Shown here one piece after another: positions 9,705 to 17,391 of a stretch of DNA of 64,000 nucleotides. Both the position numbers and the translations under genes were made by a program. Source of the DNA: Collinsella sp. UBA6357 (GTDB lineage Bacteria > Actinomycetota > Coriobacteriia > Coriobacteriales > Coriobacteriaceae); the NCBI GenBank assembly GCA_002437815.1, contig DJRP01000030.1:29154-93153 (forward strand). The letters are read 5' to 3'. The first letter of the stretch is position 1. Each line of letters opens with the position of its first letter. Under the pieces are notes generated by a model, which saw nothing but the letters and a program-made list of their open reading frames with translations, made no database searches and was not told the origin of the DNA.

Positions 9705-10877
9705 GTGCAAATCGAAAGCAACGGTCAGGGAACGCTTCGGACCAACCTGTCGGGAAAACTTGCCTACCGCTCCTTCTTCCCCACTCCCCTTCAGTCGCTA
9801 AGGCCCTTGAACCTAACTGAAGAAACCTATCGCACGCTCTCGGCATGTTCGAGAAAACTCGGGGAGCTCGAAGGCATGCTTTACTTTGTCCCCAACGCTG
9901 ATATGTATCTGACGATGTACGTAAGAAAAGAAGCGCTTCTTTCTTCCCAAATCGAGGGAACCCAGTGCACCTTCGACGACCTTCTCAGTCCATCACAGTC
10001 CCAACTTCACCATAGGGAAATCGCTGATGTCGTAAACTACGTTCGAGCGATCGAGTTCGGCGTCGAGCTCCTTGGCCACATGCCTCTCTGCACACGGCTT
10101 CTCAGACAAGTCCACGCAATCTTGTTGGATGGAGTACGCGGAACGGAAAAGAATCCTGGCGAGCTTCGTTCATCTCAAAACTGGATTGGCCCTTCGGGGT
10201 GCACTATAGCCACCGCATCGTTTGTGCCCCCCAACATCGAAGATTTGCAGAGCACGCTTCAAGACCTCGAGCAGTTCATCAACGAGCCGCGCGTTGAGAT
10301 GGATCCGATCGTACGCGCTGCCCTCGTTCACTATCAGTTCGAAACTGCCCATCCGTTCCTCGATGGAAACGGCCGTCTCGGCAGGCTCCTGATCACCCTC
10401 ATGCTCATCAACGATGGAGTGCTTCATTCTTGTCTGTTTTACCCATCATTTCAATTTAAGAAAAACCGCCGTGAATATTATCTGCAGCTCACGTCCGTAA
10501 GAGAACGGGGGACATACGAGGACTGGGTTGAATTCTTCTGTAAAAGTCTCCTTGAAAGCGCAAGCGACTCGGTCGCCTCGCTCAAGCGTCTTGTCGATCT
10601 CCATAACCGCACGACGCTCGATATCACCACAAATCTTGGACGAACCGTTGCAAATGGCCAAAGACTTCTGGCCCTTCTTGAAGAGCACCCCATCGTCGAT
10701 ACCGCGTTCGTCGCATCACGGCTCGAAATCGGTAGAAGCACCGCAGGAACGCTTGTAAAAACGTTTGAAGAGCTGGGCATCCTGCATCCGCTCGACGAGT
10801 CGAAGCAACGATATCGACAGTACTGCTACGAAGCATATCTTTCGATTCTCAGAGAAGACGCCGAGCCGATCCGCTGA
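9705..10877 (+). CDS. Fic-family AMP-transferase-type protein
   Basis: A 390-residue Fic protein. The catalytic motif HPFLDGNGRLGR (about residue 210) matches HPFx[D/E]GNGRxxR fully, so it should transfer AMP or another nucleotide moiety from its donor to a protein hydroxyl. The N-terminal helix carries SSQIEG (about residue 85), the [S/T]xxxE[G/N] inhibitory motif, so it is auto-inhibited as in class II Fic proteins. A C-terminal winged-helix segment (about 320-375) ends the protein, as in the Fic/DUF4172-like stand-alone regulators. The GTG start at 9705 is supported by AAAGGAGGT. Codon use is less GC-biased than its neighbours and the promoter is AT-rich, which suggests horizontal gain. 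The target is unknown. Confidence 0.9.
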   Translation: MQIESNGQGTLRTNLSGKLAYRSFFPTPLQSLRPLNLTEETYRTLSACSRKLGELEGMLYFVPNADMYLTMYVRKEALLSSQIEGTQCTFDDLLSPSQSQLHHREIADVVNYVRAIEFGVELLGHMPLCTRLLRQVHAILLDGVRGTEKNPGELRSSQNWIGPSGCTIATASFVPPNIEDLQSTLQDLEQFINEPRVEMDPIVRAALVHYQFETAHPFLDGNGRLGRLLITLMLINDGVLHSCLFYPSFQFKKNRREYYLQLTSVRERGTYEDWVEFFCKSLLESASDSVASLKRLVDLHNRTTLDITTNLGRTVANGQRLLALLEEHPIVDTAFVASRLEIGRSTAGTLVKTFEELGILHPLDESKQRYRQYCYEAYLSILREDAEPIR

Positions 10878-10880
10878 ACA

Positions 10881-10912
10881 TAAAAAGGCCGCCGGATCGC
10901 TTCGACGGCCTT
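10881..10912 (-). terminator. Intrinsic terminator of pyrE
   Basis: On the minus strand AAGGCCGTCG pairs with CGGCGGCCTT (one mismatch) around an 8-base loop, followed by TTTTTA. It also lies just after the fic stop on the plus strand and may work both ways. Confidence 0.7.
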
Positions 10913-10940
10913 CGCCTCGCCCGATGGCGGCGTAACTAAG

Positions 10941-11624
10941 CTACTCTTTGGCTCCATATTTCTCGTAGTAGGCGTCGATTGCGGCCTTGAGGTCGTCGTC
11001 GATGACGACCTTGCCGTCGATCTCGTGGTTGTAGAGCACCTCGACGACCTCGGCCATAGAGACGATGGATGCCACGGGGAACCCGTACTTGGCCTCGATC
11101 TCCTTCTGCGCGGTGGTGACGCCGCCCTTGCCGACCTCCATGCGGTTGAGGCTCACGATCAGGCCCTTGATCTCAACGTCGGCTGCGGCCTTGACCTTGG
11201 GATACGTCTCGTCGATGGACTTGCCTGAGGTGGTCACGTCCTCGACCATCACCACGCGGTCGCCGTCCTGGGGCTCATAGCCCAACAGGTTACCCTTGTC
11301 GGCACCGTGATCCTTGGCCTCCTTGCGGTCGCAGCAGTACTTGACCTCCTTGCCATAGAGCTCGTGGTAGGCAATGGCCGTGACAACGGCCAGCGGGATG
11401 CCCTTGTACGCCGGCCCGAAGAGCACGTCGAAGTCGTCGCCGAAGTTGTCGTGGATGGCCTGCGCGTAGTACTCGCCCAGGCGCTTGAGCTGCGAACCCG
11501 TCACATAGGCGCCGGCGTTCATGAAGAACGGGGACTGGCGGCCGCTCTTAAGGGTAAAGTCGCCGAACTTGAGGACGTCGGACTCGACCATGAACTTGAT
11601 GAACTCTTGCTTGTAAGCCTCCAT
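10941..11624 (-). CDS. pyrE: Orotate phosphoribosyltransferase
   Basis: A 227-residue PyrE, which makes OMP from orotate and PRPP in pyrimidine synthesis. Visible signatures: LKSGRQSPFFMN near residue 25 (orotate binding), GPAYKGIPLA near 70, and the PRPP loop VVMVEDVTTSGKS near 125, all intact. Its length matches the longer clostridial/actinobacterial form. ATG at 11622-11624 follows GGGAG. The ROK kinase lies 39 bases upstream on the same strand, so the two may be co-transcribed although they are not functionally linked. No other pyr gene is in the window. Confidence 0.95.
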   Translation of the reverse strand: MEAYKQEFIKFMVESDVLKFGDFTLKSGRQSPFFMNAGAYVTGSQLKRLGEYYAQAIHDNFGDDFDVLFGPAYKGIPLAVVTAIAYHELYGKEVKYCCDRKEAKDHGADKGNLLGYEPQDGDRVVMVEDVTTSGKSIDETYPKVKAAADVEIKGLIVSLNRMEVGKGGVTTAQKEIEAKYGFPVASIVSMAEVVEVLYNHEIDGKVVIDDDLKAAIDAYYEKYGAKE

Positions 11625-11663
11625 GCGGGCTCCCTTCGGTGAGATGTCGCAGATGGTTTCAGT

Positions 11664-12572
11664 TTAGCGCAGGCGCATGGCCTCTTGCACGGCGCCGTAC
11701 AGGTTGGCATCGTTGCCGAGCTCGGCCACCTTGATCTGCGGTACGGGAATGCCAGCGAGCGGTCCCGTGTAGTCTTTGAGCGCAACAGGCATCTGGTCGC
11801 GCAGGGCATCGATAAGCTCGGGGTGACACGAGATGCCGCCCGCGATCACAAAGACCTCGGGGTCGAGCACGGCCTGCAGGTTGACGAGCTGCTTGTCAAA
11901 ATCGCGCGCATAATTGTTAAGCGCACGTTGGGCCGCCACATCGCCGTCTGCGATCCACTCGAATACACGGCGCCCGTCGGCCGGGGTGTCAGCCGGCAGC
12001 TTCTTCTCGCGCACGGCAGCATCGCGCAGAGCGCGCCAGCCACCCGTTCCGCCGAAAAAGCCACCAAAACCCGGTACGGTCTCGTCGGTGCGCAAAAAGC
12101 TGAACTCGCCGGCAAAGCAATGAGCGCCACGCAGCACCTTGCCATCGATAACGATACCGCCGCCGATGCCCGTGCCGATGGCAAGCACCACGCCAAAGCG
12201 TTGCCCGCGCAGAGCGCCCGCCGCGTATTCGCCGAGCGCCGCGCACTTGCCGTCGTTGTTGACCGCCACCGGCACACCGAGTGCCTCGCGCATGAGCTTG
12301 CCGAGCGGGCAGCCGTCCATAAAAGTGAGCGCGCCACCGCGATGGATCGTGCCGTCCAGATCGCCCTCATAGATGCCGCCGGGCGCGCTTACGCCTACCG
12401 CGCTGATGCGGTCGCTATAGGGCTTGACCAGCCCGATCAGCGCATCGACCGTCTCAGCCGCGGTGGTGAAACCCGTGGGAAGGCTGCCGCGCTCCCGGAT
12501 CGAGAAATCCTCTCCCAGCACAGCCCATTTGACGGCGGTACCGCCCACATCGATGCCAAAGAATTCTTTCAT
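11664..12572 (-). CDS. ROK-family sugar kinase
   Basis: A 302-residue ROK kinase that phosphorylates a hexose or amino sugar with ATP in the cytoplasm. It shows the phosphate loop FGIDVGGTAVKWAVL at residues 5-19, VGVSAPGGI near 60, the sugar-binding VNNDGKCAALGEY near 103, and ALGIGTGIGGGI-type LAIGTGIGGGIV near 128. The usual ROK zinc motif (CxCGxxGC) is absent; the corresponding region reads CFAGEFSF and continues into a Gly-rich loop. ATG at 12570-12572 is preceded by GAGGAG. It lies upstream of pyrE with a 39-base gap. The substrate is uncertain: glucose, allose and N-acylhexosamines are all possible. Confidence 0.9.
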   Translation of the reverse strand: MKEFFGIDVGGTAVKWAVLGEDFSIRERGSLPTGFTTAAETVDALIGLVKPYSDRISAVGVSAPGGIYEGDLDGTIHRGGALTFMDGCPLGKLMREALGVPVAVNNDGKCAALGEYAAGALRGQRFGVVLAIGTGIGGGIVIDGKVLRGAHCFAGEFSFLRTDETVPGFGGFFGGTGGWRALRDAAVREKKLPADTPADGRRVFEWIADGDVAAQRALNNYARDFDKQLVNLQAVLDPEVFVIAGGISCHPELIDALRDQMPVALKDYTGPLAGIPVPQIKVAELGNDANLYGAVQEAMRLR

Positions 12573-12754
12573 GTATCGTCTCCTCTTGATCCCTTAGCTC
12601 TAAACGCCGGATGCCGAGACGGGCAGCCGCCTCAACATCCGCATATCTCTGTTATTGAAATCTTAGCGCTCGTCCACAGAACGGTGATCTTGTTGGCATC
12701 CAACCGTGGTGATCAACATCATCAAGCCCGGAGTTACCCGAACGCCCTGTGAAA

Positions 12755-13507
12755 TCAGGCGATTCTGGCGCCGGCGCGTGGCACCACGAGGCGACGGGCG
12801 CAGGCAGGATCGATGCGAAGCGTCGCGGTTGCAGCGGCGAGGGCGGTGGCGGCAACATGCTCAAAACGACCGTACGGCGTGACGAGGCAGTAGCAATCGA
12901 CTGCATGCCATGGAGCCGCGCTGAGCGCCGCCGAGCCCTCTGCCTCGCGCCGACGAGCCATCTCAGGCGCCGACGCATCCTCGACCGAAAGCATGACGCC
13001 CAGCATCAACGGGGCTGTCGCGCCGTCGTTGAGCTCATAGACGCGCATACCTGACGCGCGCACTTTGCGCGCGATGCCGCCAAGACCGCCGCCGGCCCGC
13101 TCGCCCGCAAACTCCGCAGCGCCCGAAAGGCGAATACCAAACTGGGCCGCAATACGGTCGCACGATGCAGCCAGAAAGTCCCGAGGGCCCCGTATGGGCG
13201 TGGTACGGCGCAACTCGGCAGACGCTGCCGTCTGAGGACTCCTAATCTCGGAACGGTAGATAAGTTCCTCGCCATACGGTCCGGTCGCCGAGAACGCGAG
13301 GATGTACGGCCCGCCGACAACCTCGTCGCGCTCGAGCCGAGCGCGGCCCGCCTTCCATCCCCTCGGCAGAGCAAGCTGGGCAAGCGTCGCGCCACCCTGC
13401 CCATCATCGAGCATATGGAACGTCAACCCGCAGCTGCGTACGCTCTCCACCGCATGCCGATCGTCCGCATGCCGGCTGCTTTCAAACCCACCCGCTGCAG
13501 TACTCAT
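12755..13507 (-). CDS. Unknown protein, 250 residues
   Basis: I do not recognise this protein. It starts at ATG 13505-13507 with AGAGGGG upstream and uses codons like its neighbours. It has no signal peptide and no clear membrane segments. It is rich in alanine and arginine with alternating strand-like segments (GLTFHMLDDG; PYILAFSATGPYGEELIYRSE; CYCLVTPYGRFEHV). The near-repeat of the phrase -PYG-E/F-EL/H- in both halves suggests a duplicated small beta domain. It is monocistronic with about 180 bases on each side. A regulatory or binding role cannot be assigned. Confidence 0.65.
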   Translation of the reverse strand: MSTAAGGFESSRHADDRHAVESVRSCGLTFHMLDDGQGGATLAQLALPRGWKAGRARLERDEVVGGPYILAFSATGPYGEELIYRSEIRSPQTAASAELRRTTPIRGPRDFLAASCDRIAAQFGIRLSGAAEFAGERAGGGLGGIARKVRASGMRVYELNDGATAPLMLGVMLSVEDASAPEMARRREAEGSAALSAAPWHAVDCYCLVTPYGRFEHVAATALAAATATLRIDPACARRLVVPRAGARIA

Positions 13508-13612
13508 GACGCACCCCTCTCGCTCGCGTTTTGTCCCACGATAGAAAAGGCCATGGTCGCGCGGTAGGTGACATATGTCTCAACTTGCCTTTTAGCAGCA
13601 TATGGATACCAG

Positions 13613-13647
13613 CGATGACTGCAACTAAACTATAGTTGCAGTCATCG
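13613..13647. promoter_or_regulatory. Perfect 15-bp dyad upstream of hicB
   Basis: CGATGACTGCAACTA (13613-13627) pairs with its exact complement (13633-13647) around a 5-base centre that also contains a TATAGT -10-like hexamer. It lies 29 bases before the hicB start. HicB antitoxins usually repress their own promoters, so this is a likely autoregulatory operator (inferred). Confidence 0.65.
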
Positions 13648-13676
13648 TCCGTTTTCCAAGATGCTGGGAGGCACTC

Positions 13677-14006
13677 ATGAGCAACGTTTTAGCTTACAAA
13701 GGCTACTTTGCCCCTATCGAGTTCGATGCAGAGCAACATCTGTTGACGGGCATGGTGGCGGGAATTCGCGATGCAATTCTCTTCGAGGGTTCCACCGTCG
13801 AAGAAATCGAAGATGGCTTCCATCAGGCCGTCGATGATTATCTGGATTACTGCGCAGAAAAAGGCAAGGAGCCAGAGCGCGCCTTCAAGGGATCGTTCAA
13901 TGTGAGAACCGGTTCGGAGCTACATAAGCAAGCCGCGTTAGCTGCCGCCAAAAAAGGCGAATCGCTCAATAAGTTTGTCTCAGAAGCTATCGCGGCGGCC
14001 CTATAG
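13677..14006 (+). CDS. hicB: HicB-family antitoxin, apparently without a HicA partner
   Basis: A 109-residue HicB protein. Residues 1-60 form the partially degraded RNase H-like fold (YKGYFAPIEFDAEQHLLTGMV; GSTVEEIEDGFHQAVDDYLDYC) and residues about 72-109 a ribbon-helix-helix DNA-binding end (FNVRTGSELHKQAALAAAKKGESL). GGGAGG precedes the ATG. HicB normally neutralises the mRNA-cutting HicA toxin encoded next to it. Here the gap before hicB is only 169 bases with no HicA-like frame, and the next gene downstream is on the opposite strand. So it is an orphan antitoxin or a free-standing DNA-binding regulator. Confidence 0.88.
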   Translation: MSNVLAYKGYFAPIEFDAEQHLLTGMVAGIRDAILFEGSTVEEIEDGFHQAVDDYLDYCAEKGKEPERAFKGSFNVRTGSELHKQAALAAAKKGESLNKFVSEAIAAAL

Positions 14007-14028
14007 ACCGCGCCCCCATAAGCGCTGA

Positions 14029-15651
14029 TTAGCGCCGCTCATCCCAGAGCCAGAATGATTTGATGAGGCCCGCGCGAGAGGATGCGCCCGTCTTTTTACT
14101 CATCGTCGCAATATGGCGGTAGAGCGTCGAACGCGAGAGGTAGAGACGACCGGCGATCTCTTGCATGCTATCGTCCGAAACGAGGAGTTCCGCCAAGATC
14201 TCGCACTCGCGCGGGGTGAAGCCATTCGTCTCGCCGAAGCGAGCCACACGGTCGGAGAACGAGAGACTGGAGGGCAACTCACCGGACTTGAGCTGTTCGA
14301 TGGGCGCAGGTGAGGGCACAGCGGAGGAAACGACCTCAAGCGCCTCGTTGCCGGCGGACAAATCTTCCCGCGAGCTCACGGCGGCATCGTACCCCGCAAC
14401 CGTGCTGGCACCCGCCTCAGAACCAACCCCATGGCTCGCATCCTCGGCATCGATCGGCTGCGATGCCGGGCTAATACCCATACCCGCGCAGCTTCGCAGC
14501 GCAACGGCGGCACCCGCCAGCTGCATCGTGCCCGCAGCCGCAACAGCAGCCGGTCCGCACGTCCGTGTTAGCGCCATGCCCACGAGCGCACCGGCGAGGC
14601 CGGCGCCGTATGCGACAGCGCAACCGGCCACAGGCCAGAGCTCGGCCATATGCATACGGGGGCTCAGTTCCATAAAGACCGTGGTGTAGAACACGACCAG
14701 AAAGCCCGAACCCGCGCTCAGGGCAGTAATGGGCAGCCGCGCCATCGTACCCCCGGCAACCGCCAGCAGCCCCACCAAAGCCAACAAACCTGCAAGAACC
14801 GGACCGAGAAGACGCACGATCCGCATCGACGCGCCGCAGAGCAAGCCGGCAACAAGCGTCGCCACGATCAGCAGCAGCCGTGCCCCAGCGTCAAGATCCA
14901 GCACGCCCGGCGTCCCCGACGCCACGAGCAGACCGTCGAGCAGACCGTACATGCCGGCCAGGCACGCCGTCGCGAGCATCAGGCGCCCGGCGAGCGAACG
15001 CTCCGCGGCGGAAGCGTGCCGGCCCGCATCGGGCACGATACCCGCCGCCAGCCGCGCACGACGTGTCGATGCCCAACGGTCGCCCGCCTCATGGAGCATC
15101 GCGATCATGGCGATATCGACGACCATAAAGATAAACTGCGACGGCACCTCGCCCGGCACCACAACATTGTTGACAAGCTGCAAGGCCACTCCCGCTGCAT
15201 ACGAGAGCGCAACGACATGCGCAAGACCTGCGTTACGCCCAAACTTGCGCGCAAGCCCCGCGTGTGCGGCTGACCCGGCGTAGCCCAGAGCGCAAGCCGC
15301 AACCAAAGCGCCCGCAAGCATAGCCGCAAACTGCTGGGCCATGATGACCACGACGGGTGCCGCGACGGCAAGCGTTCCCATGACGACCGAAACCGAGCGA
15401 CGGTTGTGATCATCGGCAAAGCGGTAGACGAGGAAAGGGCGCAGAAAGAAACCCGCAATGCTCGCCAGGACAATCGCCGCTAACGACGGCAACACGGGTC
15501 CCACATCCGAAAACGCGGCGACGCGATCGGCGAACAGCCGCTCCGCCGCGATGGCAGCGAAAAAGAAAAATGACAGGGCCAGGATCTCGCGGGCGCCATC
15601 GCGCAGCTGAATGAGCAGCTCATCGAGCTTGTGCATGCGCGTCACCCCCAT
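14029..15651 (-). CDS. Membrane-bound LuxR-type regulator with 12 predicted TM segments
   Basis: A 540-residue protein that combines a polytopic membrane domain (about 12 hydrophobic segments between residues 20 and 390) with a C-terminal LuxR/GerE helix-turn-helix (about 470-535: FTPRECEILAELLVSDDSMQEIAGRLYLSRSTLYRHI). A Ser/Glu-rich linker joins them. This architecture is a known abundant class in Coriobacteriia/Eggerthellaceae, where the membrane part probably senses a small molecule. Two starts are possible: ATG 15649-15651, or ATG 15634-15636 (MHKL) which has a better GGGGG site eight bases upstream. It is not in an operon. Its target genes and ligand are unknown. Confidence 0.88.
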   Translation of the reverse strand: MGVTRMHKLDELLIQLRDGAREILALSFFFFAAIAAERLFADRVAAFSDVGPVLPSLAAIVLASIAGFFLRPFLVYRFADDHNRRSVSVVMGTLAVAAPVVVIMAQQFAAMLAGALVAACALGYAGSAAHAGLARKFGRNAGLAHVVALSYAAGVALQLVNNVVVPGEVPSQFIFMVVDIAMIAMLHEAGDRWASTRRARLAAGIVPDAGRHASAAERSLAGRLMLATACLAGMYGLLDGLLVASGTPGVLDLDAGARLLLIVATLVAGLLCGASMRIVRLLGPVLAGLLALVGLLAVAGGTMARLPITALSAGSGFLVVFYTTVFMELSPRMHMAELWPVAGCAVAYGAGLAGALVGMALTRTCGPAAVAAAGTMQLAGAAVALRSCAGMGISPASQPIDAEDASHGVGSEAGASTVAGYDAAVSSREDLSAGNEALEVVSSAVPSPAPIEQLKSGELPSSLSFSDRVARFGETNGFTPRECEILAELLVSDDSMQEIAGRLYLSRSTLYRHIATMSKKTGASSRAGLIKSFWLWDERR

Positions 15652-15735
15652 CCTGAGCCTTGGCCGCCTATCGTTTCATTGTACGGGAGCATCGATGACG
15701 GGATGGGGCGGACACACCGACCGTTACAAAAAGTT

Positions 15736-15767
15736 AGGGCGGCCCGGCGCATTCGCCAGACCGCCCT
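15736..15767 (-). terminator. Terminator after the DUF4038 hydrolase
   Basis: On the minus strand AGGGCGG pairs with CCGCCCT around an 18-base loop and is followed after AAC by TTTTTG. It lies about 60 bases past the stop codon of the hydrolase, beyond the conserved-loop hairpin at 15776-15812. Confidence 0.6.
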
Positions 15768-15775
15768 TAATCCAT

Positions 15776-15812
15776 AAGTGATCCAAAAGTGCCAGGGGAA
15801 AACGGATCACTT
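15776..15812. repeat. Conserved-loop hairpin (copy 1)
   Basis: Stem AAGTGATCC / GGATCACTT encloses the 19-base loop AAAAGTGCCAGGGGAAAAC. The hairpin at 22679-22709 has almost the same loop (2 differences) but a different, still perfectly paired stem. It sits 16 bases downstream of the hydrolase stop codon. Confidence 0.7.
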
Positions 15813-15828
15813 CGAGGACGCGAGCCCG

Positions 15829-17145
15829 CTAACGCGCCGGCTCCACGACGACGAGCGCATCGCGCTCAAAGGGATGCTGCGCCACACGCACACCCTCGGC
15901 GCCGTCGAGCGCACGCACCGGTACCCGGGCGATGCGCTTGTCCTCCATGTCAAGGACCGTCGCATGCCAGTCGACCCCGGCGTCGAGCTTGAGCTTGAGC
16001 GCCGTGGTGCGCGGCACGTAGGCCACGACTTTCTCACCCACGCGTGCCACGCGGATGGACTCGCGCGCATCGTCGAGCAGCTCCTGCGCAGGCTCGACGG
16101 CCGCCGCATCGTCGGCCGCAGTGGCACCGAGCATACCGAGCACATGCTCGATCGCCCCGAAGTCCCACACGCCGGGGAACTGCAGGCACTCCTGCCAGCG
16201 GAACGGCATGTCGAAGCCCTCGCCTAGGACCGAGCCCTGGCTACGCGACGTCTGCCAGTTCCACACGCCATGGGCGCCGTAGGTCACACCGGCACTGGCG
16301 CCGGCGAGGATGCTCGACCACACACTCGCGCGGCAGTCCTGCGCCGTGAAGCGCCAGTAGACGTTGCGGCTCGCACCCATCTGCTCGTAGCAGGGCTCGG
16401 AGTTGACCATAGGCTTCTTGGGATAGTTGGCACGAAAGTCCTCGGGCAGATGCCAGGCCTCGGGCTGACCCTCATAATTGTGGCCGGGCTGGAACATATA
16501 GAAATCCAGACGGTTGAGGTATTGCTCGGGCACTGTGCGGTTTCCGCGGTTGATGTGCATGGTGCGCAGGGCCTCGGGGGCCAGCTTCACAACCTCGTCG
16601 AGCGCGTCCTCGTAGAAATCGAGCGCGATATCGGACTTGAAGTCGGTGTCGCCCGTCACCACGTAGACGGGGTCGAACTCCCCCAGGTTTTCGACGACGC
16701 GGGCCACGTGCGCGCGGACCTCCTCGCGCGGCATGGCCTCGGCGCCGAGCCGCTGCGCGATCATACCGCCCCAGGTACCGGGCACGTAGTTGCACCACAT
16801 GAGCACAAGCGCCGGTCGAATCCCATGCTCGACAGCCATCTCGCACATAGTGCGGGCGCGATCCCAGTACTCTTGGTTGGGCGCGCTCCAATCGAAGTGC
16901 ACGCCGTCCTCGCTCGCGTAGGGCCAGATGCCCAGATCGGGCAGGCAGCGATCCCATTGCGGCAGCGTGTTGATCTGCAGCACGTTCATGCCCTGCTCGG
17001 CACGGCGCGTGAGGTAATAATCCCAGTCCTCGAGCGAAATGCTCGTAAAGGCGCTCCAGCACGTGTCGGCAAACCAGAAGAACGGTTTGCCGTCGCACAG
17101 AAAACCGTCCTTGCGCGCGTTGACGGTCAGTTTTCCCAAACTCAT
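15829..17145 (-). CDS. Apiosidase-like glycoside hydrolase (DUF4038/GH140-type)
   Basis: A 438-residue protein without signal peptide. Its N-terminus (DGKPFFWFADTCWSAF, residues 16-31) and barrel elements (GMNVLQINTLPQWDR; YVVTGDTDFKSD; VNSEPCYEQMG) match the DUF4038 'apiosidase-like' TIM-barrel family, whose characterised GH140 members release D-apiose. The C-terminal 90 residues form a beta domain (VAYVPRTTALKLKLDAGVDW). ATG at 17143-17145 is preceded by GAGAGGA. It lies downstream of a PTS EIIBC gene on the same strand but behind a terminator and a long inverted repeat. The cytoplasmic location suggests it acts on imported glycosides. Apiose as substrate is a family-level inference, not shown. 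Confidence 0.8.
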   Translation of the reverse strand: MSLGKLTVNARKDGFLCDGKPFFWFADTCWSAFTSISLEDWDYYLTRRAEQGMNVLQINTLPQWDRCLPDLGIWPYASEDGVHFDWSAPNQEYWDRARTMCEMAVEHGIRPALVLMWCNYVPGTWGGMIAQRLGAEAMPREEVRAHVARVVENLGEFDPVYVVTGDTDFKSDIALDFYEDALDEVVKLAPEALRTMHINRGNRTVPEQYLNRLDFYMFQPGHNYEGQPEAWHLPEDFRANYPKKPMVNSEPCYEQMGASRNVYWRFTAQDCRASVWSSILAGASAGVTYGAHGVWNWQTSRSQGSVLGEGFDMPFRWQECLQFPGVWDFGAIEHVLGMLGATAADDAAAVEPAQELLDDARESIRVARVGEKVVAYVPRTTALKLKLDAGVDWHATVLDMEDKRIARVPVRALDGAEGVRVAQHPFERDALVVVEPAR

Positions 17146-17192
17146 CCGAATGTCCTCTCTCGCGTTTTGCCGCCTGGCACACCGACGACCTT

Positions 17193-17276
17193 CAATTGGG
17201 GACGTAGCAAAATCGCAGGTACGGATTTACCCTGCAGTAGATCTGCGCACCTGCGATTTTGCTACGTCCCCAATTG
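17193..17276. repeat. Long inverted-repeat element, family 1 (copy B)
   Basis: Perfect 28-bp arms 17193-17220 and 17249-17276, loop 28 bases. The outer arm carries CAATTGGGGACGTAGC shared with the copies at 45727, 54315 (one compensated change) and 57805; the inner arm (AAAATCGCAGGT) differs from the other copies but is matched in both arms. Confidence 0.92.
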
Positions 17277-17286
17277 CAGGTTAGCA

Positions 17287-17320
17287 GAAAGGCCCCGCCG
17301 GGCTTGCGCCTGACGGGGCC
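17287..17320 (-). terminator. Intrinsic terminator of the PTS EIIBC gene
   Basis: On the minus strand GGCCCCG pairs with CGGGGCC with further inner pairing, followed by TTTCT. It lies about 70 bases after the EIIBC stop codon and directly before repeat B. Confidence 0.75.
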
Positions 17321-17391
17321 CGCTGATCGACCGATCATATGTCGTGTAGGTCGGCCACAGACTTACCAAAGACCGCTGAGCGGCTGAGACC

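Noticed and set aside
13508..13676. HicA toxin gene before hicB
   Set aside because: The gap is too short for a normal HicA frame and no dsRBD-like sequence with the catalytic His is present.
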